Assembly (NCBI GenBank): GCA_023701085.1
Contig: JAMPXR010000134.1
Location: 1 to 6,749 of the forward strand
From: Ramlibacter sp.
GTDB taxonomy: Bacteria; Pseudomonadota; Gammaproteobacteria; Burkholderiales; Burkholderiaceae_C
Length of the DNA: 6,749 bases
Direction of reading: 5' to 3'
Shown here: piece after piece, positions 1 through 5,379 of the stretch
Numbering within the stretch: position 1 is the stretch's first letter
Layout: the number at the start of each line of letters is the position of its first letter
Program-made: the position numbers and the translations under genes
The notes under the pieces: model-generated
Databases searched by the model: none
The model's input: only the letters and a program-made list of their open reading frames with translations
Told to the model about the DNA's origin: nothing

Positions 1-947
1 GAGTCGTACTGGTTGGCCTCGGTGGGATACAGGCCCGCGAAGACCTGCGGCTGGATTTCCTTGAATCCGGGCAGGGGTTCGGTGGCCGTGAAGGCCGCGC
101 CGCCCGTCCCCGGCTTGATCAGGGTGACCGTGTCCCCGACCTTGGCGGCCTGCAGTTCCTTGATGCCGGCGATGATGTAGCCCACCTGCCCGGCTTCCAG
201 GGCGTCGCGCGGCTCGTTGGCGGGCGTGAACACGCCCAGGTTGTCCGCGTCGTAGGTGGCGCCCGTGGCCATGAGCTTGATCCGGTCACCCTTTCCCAGC
301 CGCCCGTCCACCACCCGCACCAGCATCACGACACCGACATAGCTGTCGAACCAGCTGTCGATGATCATCGCGCGCAGCGGCCCCCGCGCGTCGCCGCGCG
401 GCGCCGGAATCCGCTCGACGATCGCCTCCAGGATGTCGTCGATGCCCATGCCGGTCTTGGCCGAGCACGGGATCGCGTGCGTCGCGTCGATGCCGATCAC
501 GTCCTCGATTTCCGCCTTGGCGTTCTCGGGGTCCGCCTGCGGCAGATCCATCTTGTTGAGTACCGGCACGACCTCGACGCCGAGATCCAGTGCCGTGTAG
601 CAGTTCGCGACCGTCTGCGCTTCCACGCCCTGACTGGCGTCGACCACCAGCAGCGCGCCCTCGCATGCGGACAAGGAACGCGAGACCTCATACGAGAAGT
701 CAACGTGACCGGGTGTGTCGATCAGATTGAGGTTGTAGACCTGCCCATCGCGCGCCGTGTAATGCAGCGACGCGGTCTGCGCCTTGATGGTTATCCCACG
801 CTCCCTTTCCAGATCCATCGAGTCGAGCACCTGCTCTTCCATCTCTCGATCCGACAGCCCGCCACAACGTTGAATCAAGCGGTCCGCAAGCGTCGACTTG
901 CCATGATCGATGTGCGCGATGATCGAGAAGTTTCTGATGTGATTCAT
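1..947 (-). CDS. lepA: Elongation factor 4 (LepA), N-terminal half, cut by window edge
   Basis: Ribosome-associated translational GTPase (EF4), which acts on translating ribosomes or in ribosome assembly; cytosolic or membrane-associated. About 315 codons are present and LepA is normally near 600 residues, so the C-terminal half lies outside the window. All G motifs are visible: P-loop AHIDHGKST (residues 11-19), RGIT switch (50-53), DTPGH (77-81), NKMD (131-134) and CSAK (161-164). The beta-barrel domain II follows, and the fragment ends in the FAGLYP segment at the start of the next domain. The ATG at 945-947 begins [16 protein letters not shown], which aligns with the E. coli start (MKNIRNFSII); an in-frame TAA lies five codons upstream, with only a TTG between. 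No strong Shine-Dalgarno is seen. An intrinsic terminator ends about 38 nt upstream, so expression needs read-through or a promoter inside that short stretch. lepB normally follows in this locus but is not visible. Identity is very secure. Confidence 0.98.
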   Translation of the reverse strand, partial: MNHIRNFSIIAHIDHGKSTLADRLIQRCGGLSDREMEEQVLDSMDLERERGITIKAQTASLHYTARDGQVYNLNLIDTPGHVDFSYEVSRSLSACEGALLVVDASQGVEAQTVANCYTALDLGVEVVPVLNKMDLPQADPENAKAEIEDVIGIDATHAIPCSAKTGMGIDDILEAIVERIPAPRGDARGPLRAMIIDSWFDSYVGVVMLVRVVDGRLGKGDRIKLMATGATYDADNLGVFTPANEPRDALEAGQVGYIIAGIKELQAAKVGDTVTLIKPGTGGAAFTATEPLPGFKEIQPQVFAGLYPTEANQYD

Positions 948-985
948 CAACGGGAACGCTTAAGTGATTGAATTCAAACGGCGCA

Positions 986-1023
986 GAAAAGAAAAAAGGG
1001 CGCGTCGACTGGTGACGCGCCCT
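986..1023 (-). terminator. Strong intrinsic terminator 38 nt upstream of lepA
   Basis: A perfect 10-bp inverted repeat, agggcgcgtc at 997-1006 and gacgcgccct at 1014-1023, encloses a 7-nt loop. On the minus strand the GC-rich stem is followed directly by TTTTT, C, TTTT (996 down to 987), the classic Rho-independent layout. On the plus strand there is no T-tract after the hairpin, so it works only for minus-strand transcripts. It sits between degP and lepA, about 410 bp beyond the degP terminator. It either ends a separate small transcript or acts as an attenuator in the lepA leader. Confidence 0.88.
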
Positions 1024-1057
1024 AAACCAACAATCTATGGCAACTGCGATAGTTGGA
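988..1057 (-). ncRNA. Candidate small RNA or lepA leader RNA (unnamed)
   Basis: If transcription starts 6-8 nt after the TACAAT element (1068-1063), the RNA would begin near 1057 and end in the T-tract of the terminator, giving about 65-70 nt. It would consist of a 5' stem-loop (ccaacaatc 1027-1035 with gatagttgg 1048-1056 on the plus strand, 8 of 9 positions complementary, 12-nt loop), a short linker and the terminator hairpin. That is a compact small-RNA architecture. A shorter alternative stem, caact/agttg (1041-1045 and 1051-1055), shares one arm and would compete with it. I do not recognise a named family. The -35 region is poor, and the same RNA could simply be the 5' leader of lepA. 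Inference from structure only. Confidence 0.3.
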
Positions 1058-1062
1058 GCTTC

Positions 1063-1091
1063 ATTGTAGGCAAAAAGCCCAGGGCGTACAG
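1063..1091 (-). promoter_or_regulatory. Weak sigma-70-like promoter candidate
   Basis: The minus strand reads TACAAT at 1068-1063, five of six matches to the -10 consensus, preceded by a T-run. At 17-bp spacing the -35 position reads CTGTAC (1091-1086), matching TTGACA poorly. It would start RNA near 1057, upstream of the terminator and lepA. Confidence is low because the -35 is weak and six-base matches are common in a less GC-rich stretch. Confidence 0.3.
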
Positions 1092-1319
1092 CCGTATGCA
1101 AGGCCGGATGAGGTCGTTGCAGCGCAGCAACACGGAACTTATATACAGCTTATCAACAAGCTTTGAGGATGAGCTTTTGGACAACTTGTGGGCGATCTGT
1201 GGATCGGCTGTGCAGGGTGGCAGTTCATCCCGTATGGTGGTTTCGGTACTTTTCGATATGCCCCTAAACTCCGATCGGGTGGCAGGATTCTATCCAAAAA
1301 CGTCATTAGCTCTCGATAG

Positions 1320-1341
1320 AAAGTTAGCGTTCGCAAACTTT
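1320..1341. repeat. 22-bp dyad in the degP-lepA interval
   Basis: Arms AAAGTT (1320-1325) and AACTTT (1336-1341) are perfect complements, and inside them GCG (1327-1329) and CGC (1332-1334) also pair. 18 of the 22 positions are symmetric; only the two A/A positions and the central TT break the symmetry. The loop is too short for a good RNA hairpin, so a protein-binding operator fits better than a structured transcript. No adjacent promoter was convincing, and no regulator can be named. Confidence 0.5.
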
Positions 1342-1400
1342 AAGCGGACTTCCGTCCCGGAAAAAATTTTTCGTCCCGCGTGCGTTTTTGGTCACGGCCA

Positions 1401-1438
1401 TAAAGAAAGCCCCAAACCCGACCACGGGCTGGGGCTTT
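1401..1438 (-). terminator. Intrinsic terminator of degP
   Basis: The 8-bp arms aaagcccc (1406-1413) and ggggcttt (1431-1438) are perfect complements, and an inner cccg/cggg (1417-1420 and 1425-1428) extends the hairpin with a 4-nt loop. On the minus strand the stem ends in CTTT and is followed by CTTTAT. It starts about 22 nt after the degP stop codon at 1461-1463, as expected for the end of the degP transcript. The T-tract is interrupted, so some read-through toward lepA is plausible. Confidence 0.85.
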
Positions 1439-1460
1439 ACGCACGGTGTCCGGCGCCGGA

Positions 1461-2942
1461 CTACCCGCGAGCCGGGCGAATCAGCGCATAGGTCGCCAGT
1501 TCGCCGCGCCGCACGAGCACCGGGATCGGTTTGGTCTTGTCGACCTTCGCCACTGCCGCGTCGAACTCCCTGACGCTGCCGATCTCCGTGTTGCCGATGG
1601 CCACGATGATGTCGCCCTCGCGAATGCCGGCACGCGCGGCGCCCTCGGCCACGGCGTCCACCTTCACGCCGCCTTTGAGCTTGAGCTCCTTCTTCTGCGC
1701 GTCCGTGAGTTCGCTCACCGACAGGCCCACGAGGATGGCGGCGGGAGACCCCTTCGCCTTTTCTTCCTTCTCGGCGACGCGGCGCACCGGCTTCTCGGGC
1801 TCGAACTCGGCGATGGTGACGCCCAGGTCCTTGGAGCCGCCGCGCCGGAACACGGTCATCGTGCTGCGGGTGCCGGGCTTGATGTTGCCCACCAGGCGCG
1901 GCAGGTCGGTGGCCTTCTCGATGGCCTTGCCGTCGAAACGCACGATGATGTCCCCGGCCTCGACGCCGGCCTTGTCGGCGGGTGAGCCGCTTTCCACGCT
2001 GCGCACCAGCGCGCCCTGCGCCTTGCCCAGTCCGATGGATTCGGCCACGTCCTTGGTCACCTGGTCGATCTGGACCCCGATGCGGCCACGCGAAACGCGG
2101 CCGGCGGGCGAGCGCAGCTGTTCCGCCACGCGCATGGCCTCGTCGATCGGGATGGCGAACGAGATGCCCATGAAGCCGCCGGAGCGGGAATAGATCTGGC
2201 TGTTGATCCCCACCACCTCGCCGCGCATATTGATCAGCGGCCCACCTGAGTTGCCCGGGTTGATCGCCACGTCGGTCTGGATGAAGGGAAGGTAGTCGCC
2301 GGTGTCGCGCTGCTTGGCGCTCACGATCCCGGCGGTCACCGTGTTCTCGAGGCCGAACGGGGAGCCGATGGCCATCACCCATTCGCCCACCTTCAAGCGG
2401 CCGATGTCGCCGATCCTCACGGCGGGAAGGCCGGTGGCGTCGATCTTGATCACGGCAACGTCGGTGCGCTTGTCGGGCATGCCGATCACGCGGGCCTTGA
2501 ACTCCCGCTTGTCCGGCAGGGTGACCATCACCTCTTCCGCGCCGTCGACGACGTGCGCGTTCGTCATCACGAAACCATCCTGCGTCAGGATGAAGCCCGA
2601 GCCCACGCCGCGCGGCTGGTGCTCCTCGTCCTGGGGCGGGCGGTTCGGACGCGGGCCTTGCCGCGGCACGCCGGGCAGGGGCTGGCCGAAGAACCGCCGG
2701 AAGAACTCCTGCATCTCCTCATCCATGCCGCCCGGCGCGGCACTGCTCCCGCCGCGGGCGCGTTCGATGGTGCGTATGTTCACGACGGAAGGTCCGACCT
2801 GTTCCACCAGGTCCGTGAAATCCGGCAAGGACCTGCCCTGCGCCACGACGGGCTTGGCGGGCATCAGCGCCACGGTGCCCGCGATCGCCAGCGCGGCTGC
2901 CAGCGCGCAGGCACGCAGTTTCTTCCAATCGATTCTTAGCAT
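1461..2942 (-). CDS. degP: Periplasmic HtrA-family serine protease/chaperone DegP (MucD)
   Basis: Degrades or refolds misfolded envelope proteins in the periplasm and is a typical product of the sigma-E response. 493 residues, close to E. coli DegP (474). A signal peptide is clear: KK and R near residues 7-10, hydrophobic core to about residue 27, likely cleavage near VVA/QG (34-35). The trypsin-like domain carries His130 (TNAHVVDG), Asp161 (RTDVAVIKI) and Ser232 (GNSGGPL), so the triad is intact. Residues about 65-112 form a Pro/Arg/Gly-rich LA-type loop. Two PDZ domains follow: about 281-380, starting with a RGRIGVQI carboxylate-binding loop, and about 400-490, with GIREGDIIVAIG. The ATG at 2942 has GAAAGG 5 nt upstream and an in-frame TGA four codons upstream, which fixes the start at or after this ATG. 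It lies 100 bp after rseB and ends in a terminator. MucD is the name used when, as here, it is linked to algU/mucA/mucB-type genes. Confidence 0.97.
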   Translation of the reverse strand: MLRIDWKKLRACALAAALAIAGTVALMPAKPVVAQGRSLPDFTDLVEQVGPSVVNIRTIERARGGSSAAPGGMDEEMQEFFRRFFGQPLPGVPRQGPRPNRPPQDEEHQPRGVGSGFILTQDGFVMTNAHVVDGAEEVMVTLPDKREFKARVIGMPDKRTDVAVIKIDATGLPAVRIGDIGRLKVGEWVMAIGSPFGLENTVTAGIVSAKQRDTGDYLPFIQTDVAINPGNSGGPLINMRGEVVGINSQIYSRSGGFMGISFAIPIDEAMRVAEQLRSPAGRVSRGRIGVQIDQVTKDVAESIGLGKAQGALVRSVESGSPADKAGVEAGDIIVRFDGKAIEKATDLPRLVGNIKPGTRSTMTVFRRGGSKDLGVTIAEFEPEKPVRRVAEKEEKAKGSPAAILVGLSVSELTDAQKKELKLKGGVKVDAVAEGAARAGIREGDIIVAIGNTEIGSVREFDAAVAKVDKTKPIPVLVRRGELATYALIRPARG

Positions 2943-2970
2943 GTCGGCCTTTCAATCAGAGACATAAACC

Positions 2971-2998
2971 TGAGAACAATTTGCGGTGAAATGGTTCG
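2971..2998 (-). promoter_or_regulatory. Possible sigma-E-type promoter for degP
   Basis: In the gap between rseB and degP the minus strand reads CGAACCA (2998-2992), then 16 nt, then TCTCA (2975-2971). Sigma-E promoters have GGAACTT, a spacer of about 16, and TCTnA. The GAAC core, spacing and -10 match, but the last two bases of the -35 do not. Transcription would begin near 2965, about 20 nt before the degP start. The gap is wider than the other spacings in this operon and locally AT-richer, as expected for an internal promoter. A weak match; inference. Confidence 0.35.
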
Positions 2999-3042
2999 CG
3001 GCGGCCGGGTTCGCGCCATCGCCCGGTCCGGGCAAACGTGGG

Positions 3043-4101
3043 CTACCTGCGCCGCTCGAGGTTCTGCGCGAAGGCCTTCAGGGTCTGCGCGGGCACTTCG
3101 CCCACGGCCGTGAGCCACCAATCCTGGATCCGGCGCGTCAGCGTCTGCGTGGCCCCGCTCGAGAACAGGCCTTCCTGCACATGCCGCTGCCGGTCGTAGG
3201 TCTCGACGAACAGGGAAACCGCCGCCAGGCCGTCGGAGAAGATCCATTGCATGGTCCCTTCGGCCGCATGCGCTCCGGCGGCCGGCCTGCGGTAGCAATT
3301 GACCGGCTTGAAGCCCGCCACCGCCGACCTCAGCTGCCAGCCTTCGGAGGCGGCATTGATCTTGACCGCCTCGACCCTGTCGACACGCCAGCCCTCGGGC
3401 ACGGCCATCATTCGGCTGAGCTTGTCGACGCGCACGGGCGCGTCCAGCTGCAGTTCGGAAAAGGCTGCCTGCTCCAGCACATTGCCCTCGGCGTCCATGG
3501 TCTGCAGCTTGACGACCAAGCCGGTGCGCCGCTCGCTCCAGATGCGGTAGCCGAACCTGAGGTTGTCCTTCGGGGCGAGCTCGACCACCTCGGTTTCGAA
3601 GCCGGCGACGCGGTCCGCGCCCGCGGGGCGGGCGGCGTAGAAATCCGGGATCGCCGTGTCGTTCGACTTCAGCAGTCCCGGAAACAGGCCCAGCGATTCG
3701 CGCCTTTCGATTCGGGCCACGCGGCTGTCCGGCAGCAAGGTCACGACCTCGTCGTTGCGGCGGAAGATCGAGCGCGGCGCGCCAGTCAGCGATTCCACGC
3801 GTTCCACCTGCTGCTCGCCGTTGCAGGCGTGCCAGATGCGTGCGCTGGCCATGGCGCCGGTGTTCGAGGACACAACCAGGGTGCCCATGTAGTTGCGCAG
3901 CCGCGAGGCTTCGTGCATGCGCAGCAGCCAGTCGCCGACGCTGCGCTCGGACGACCTGCCCGCTACCGGCGCGGCCGGGTGCTGTGCGGCCGGCCCCGGC
4001 TGCCCGATCTGGGCGTGCGCCACCCCGGCCATGGCGGCGAGGCAAACTGCGGCCATATGGCGCGCCGAGACGATGTTGCGTGGCCTCACCCGGATTTCCA
4101 T
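3043..4101 (-). CDS. rseB: Periplasmic sigma-E regulator RseB (MucB)
   Basis: Binds the periplasmic part of RseA and shields it from site-1 proteolysis; lipopolysaccharide or mislocalised lipoprotein signals are thought to release it. 352 residues versus 318 in E. coli. A signal peptide is visible: basic N-terminus (residues 4-15), hydrophobic stretch 16-29 and likely cleavage at AHA/Q (30-31), followed by a Pro/Ala-rich linker to about residue 50. The large LolA-like domain spans about 55-225 (DWLLRMHEASRLRNYMGTL, then YRIWSE...LVVKLQ). The C-terminal domain, about 235-350, has FSDGLAAVSLFVE and VGEVPAQTLKAFAQNLE, which match E. coli YSDGLFSFSVNVN and VGELPPQTAKRIAENIK. Mature cysteines are Cys93 and Cys269. 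The ATG lies 18 bp after the rseA stop with only a G-rich stretch as ribosome-binding site, so coupling to rseA is likely. Identity is strong from length, domains and position. Confidence 0.95.
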   Translation of the reverse strand: MEIRVRPRNIVSARHMAAVCLAAMAGVAHAQIGQPGPAAQHPAAPVAGRSSERSVGDWLLRMHEASRLRNYMGTLVVSSNTGAMASARIWHACNGEQQVERVESLTGAPRSIFRRNDEVVTLLPDSRVARIERRESLGLFPGLLKSNDTAIPDFYAARPAGADRVAGFETEVVELAPKDNLRFGYRIWSERRTGLVVKLQTMDAEGNVLEQAAFSELQLDAPVRVDKLSRMMAVPEGWRVDRVEAVKINAASEGWQLRSAVAGFKPVNCYRRPAAGAHAAEGTMQWIFSDGLAAVSLFVETYDRQRHVQEGLFSSGATQTLTRRIQDWWLTAVGEVPAQTLKAFAQNLERRR

Positions 4102-4119
4102 GCGCCCCAGCCGGCCGCG

Positions 4120-4716
4120 TTAGCGGGCGGGTCCCTCGAAGGTGGCATTGCGCAGGAAACCGGCCGGCATCTGCAGGGCCGAAGCGCCGCCGAGCTGGCG
4201 GTGCGCGGCCAGGAATTCGTCCAGCCGCGGATCGCGGATCATGACGCCGCGCTCGGTGCCGGCCAGGACGGTTGACGGCTGGGCATTGGCCAGCTGGGCT
4301 TCGGCCCCTTTGCCGGCGAAACCGGCGAACAGCGTCCATCCGACGGCGGCCATCGCGGCCAGCGATGCAAACCCCGCCACCAGTTTCCAGCGGAAAGCGG
4401 CATCGTTGGCCGCCACGCGCCGCTCGTGGAAAGGTTCCCCGGCCGGCGCGGCCACGACCCGCGGGCCCGGCGTTCCCGCGATGCGGGGCTGCTCCTGCTT
4501 CAGCCGCGATTGCAGCCGCTCCAGGAACGCCGCCGGAAGCGCGCCGGCCGTGAATTCCCCGCCGCGCAGCACGTCGCCGATCAGGTGATACGTGTGCCAC
4601 GCCTCGAGCGCCGCGGGATCGCCAGCCGCGGCCTCGACGCCACGCGCGAAGTCCTCGCCCCGCAACTGTCCGTCCGCCATCGCCGAAATGAGTTCCTGCG
4701 TCTGCAACTTGTCCAT
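4120..4716 (-). CDS. rseA: Anti-sigma-E factor RseA (MucA-like)
   Basis: Single-pass inner-membrane anti-sigma factor that sequesters RpoE until regulated proteolysis frees it. 198 residues from the ATG at 4716. The cytoplasmic domain (about 1-75) has the family pattern LISAMADGQL...WHTYHLIGDVLRG, parallel to E. coli LSALMDGETL...WESYHLIRDSMRG. A linker (75-108) leads to one membrane helix at about 111-132. The short periplasmic tail (133-198) contains DPRLDEFLAAHRQ and ALQMPAGFLRN. It lacks the Gln-rich tail of E. coli RseA, so protease and RseB contacts may differ. A GTG three bases upstream (4719) is also in frame, but GAGGTGAT places GAGG 7 nt before the ATG and only 4 nt before the GTG, so the ATG is preferred. 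It lies 27 bp downstream of rpoE, as expected for co-production of sigma and anti-sigma. Site-1 and site-2 proteases (DegS, RseP) are not in the window. Confidence 0.95.
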   Translation of the reverse strand: MDKLQTQELISAMADGQLRGEDFARGVEAAAGDPAALEAWHTYHLIGDVLRGGEFTAGALPAAFLERLQSRLKQEQPRIAGTPGPRVVAAPAGEPFHERRVAANDAAFRWKLVAGFASLAAMAAVGWTLFAGFAGKGAEAQLANAQPSTVLAGTERGVMIRDPRLDEFLAAHRQLGGASALQMPAGFLRNATFEGPAR

Positions 4717-4719
4717 CAC

Positions 4720-4727
4720 ATCACCTC
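4720..4727 (-). promoter_or_regulatory. Strong ribosome-binding site of rseA
   Basis: The minus strand reads GAGGTGAT, eight consecutive bases of the ideal anti-16S complement GGAGGTGATC. It decides the rseA start in favour of the ATG at 4716 over the in-frame GTG at 4719. It is much better than the ribosome-binding sites of rpoE, rseB and lepA, which would favour ample anti-sigma factor relative to sigma. Confidence 0.75.
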
Positions 4728-4743
4728 GAACCTGTGCGCCGCC

Positions 4744-5379
4744 CTACCAGCGCTTGCCCGACTGGCTTTCCAGCAGGGGCTTGATCCTGGCCGAAATCGC
4801 CTCGCGCGCCCTGAAGATGCGCGACCGCACGGTGCCGATCGGGCAATTCATCACTTCGGCGATCTCTTCGTAGCTCAACCCCTCGATCTCGCGCAGGGTC
4901 ACCGCCTGGCGCAATTCCTCGGGCAGGGCCTCCATGGCCGAGTTCACCGCCGCGGCAATTTCCTTCGCGGCCAGCACCGTTTCGGGCGTTTCCGCGCTGG
5001 TTAGTTCATTCTCCACGGCGGAAGTTTCATCCTCCTCCTCGCCCCCGCGCATCGCGTTCTCCGACACCAGGGGGTCGCGCTTGAGGTCGCCCAAGGCCTT
5101 TTTCGCGGTGTTCACGGCGATCCGGTACAGCCAGGTGTAGAACTGGGCTTCGCCGCGGAACTGGGACAGGGCCCGATAGGCCCGGATGAAGGTTTCCTGC
5201 GCGATGTCCTCGACGAGGTCGGTGTCGCGGACCATGCGCCCGATCAAGCGTTCGATGCGCCGCTGGTACTTCAGCACCAGCAGCTCGTACGCCTTCTGGT
5301 CGCCCGCCACCGTGCGCTCCACCAGCATCAGGTCGGTGTCGGCGTGTGTCGGGGGGGCACCGTGGGGCGTCTTTGTCAT
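4744..5379 (-). CDS. rpoE: Extracytoplasmic-function sigma factor RpoE (sigma-E/AlgU)
   Basis: Directs RNA polymerase to envelope-stress promoters. 211 residues versus 191 in E. coli. Sigma region 2 spans about 30-98, with DLVEDIAQETFIRAYRAL (54-71) and FRGEAQFYTWLYRIAVNTAKK (74-94), the core and -10 binding signature. An acidic linker, about 105-135 (GGEEEDET), leads to region 4, about 146-200, with helix-turn-helix LSYEEIAEVMNCPIGTVRSR (168-187). This matches E. coli RpoE nearly residue for residue. The ATG at 5379 overlaps the stop of the upstream gene (ATGA) and has no Shine-Dalgarno, so translation is probably coupled. It adds about nine N-terminal residues relative to E. coli; Met18 is a possible but less likely start because it would cut just before LVER. 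A run of seven C (5357-5351) lies in codons 8-10. No good sigma-E autoregulatory promoter was found upstream. Confidence 0.97.
   Translation of the reverse strand: MTKTPHGAPPTHADTDLMLVERTVAGDQKAYELLVLKYQRRIERLIGRMVRDTDLVEDIAQETFIRAYRALSQFRGEAQFYTWLYRIAVNTAKKALGDLKRDPLVSENAMRGGEEEDETSAVENELTSAETPETVLAAKEIAAAVNSAMEALPEELRQAVTLREIEGLSYEEIAEVMNCPIGTVRSRIFRAREAISARIKPLLESQSGKRW

Larger units (their letters stand above)
948..1460. other. 513-bp non-coding interval between degP and lepA
   Basis: No convincing protein gene on either strand. Composition drops clearly: 25 of 60 bases are G/C at 1141-1200 and 29 of 60 at 1261-1320 and at 1321-1380, while flanking coding lines run about 65-80%. From high to low coordinates it holds the degP terminator (1401-1438), a CGTCCCG direct repeat around an A6T5 tract (1353-1378), a 22-bp dyad (1320-1341), a 7-bp inverted repeat ttctatc/gatagaa (1288-1294 and 1315-1321), DnaA-box-like words (1150-1158 and 1198-1206), two further small dyads (1116-1131 and 1084-1099), a TACAAT -10-like element (1063-1068), competing stem-loops (1027-1056) and a second terminator (986-1023). 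Any promoter for lepA or for a small RNA must lie here unless degP transcripts read through both terminators. The function of the middle part is unknown. Confidence 0.85.

Noticed and set aside
1134..1140. Perfect sigma-E -35 word GGAACTT on the plus strand, which would drive RNA antisense to degP
   Set aside because: No TCTnA-like -10 occurs 15-17 nt downstream; the nearest TTTGA is about 21 nt away. One seven-base match is not enough.
1139..1336. Minus-strand 65-codon frame inside the gap
   Set aside because: TTG start, no Shine-Dalgarno, no hydrophobic or motif pattern, and it spans the dyads; chance opening in less GC-rich DNA is more likely.
948..1460. tRNA or mobile-element remnant in the gap
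   Set aside because: No T-loop GGTTCGA-type motif, no acceptor-stem pairing, no transposase fragment and no target-site duplication with terminal inverted repeats were found.
964..1491. Plus-strand open frame of 175 codons covering the degP-lepA gap
   Set aside because: It crosses both terminator hairpins and the end of degP, has no ribosome-binding site and no recognisable motif.
1324..2382. Minus-strand open frame of 352 codons over degP and its terminator
   Set aside because: A shifted frame of degP; it reads through the terminator hairpin, is highly biased to Arg/Gly, and shows no family features.
2936..4600. Long open frame on the minus strand (554 codons) across rseA and rseB
   Set aside because: It is out of frame with two well-supported genes, is rich in Arg/Gly/Ala as expected for a shifted frame of GC-rich DNA, and has no recognisable domain.
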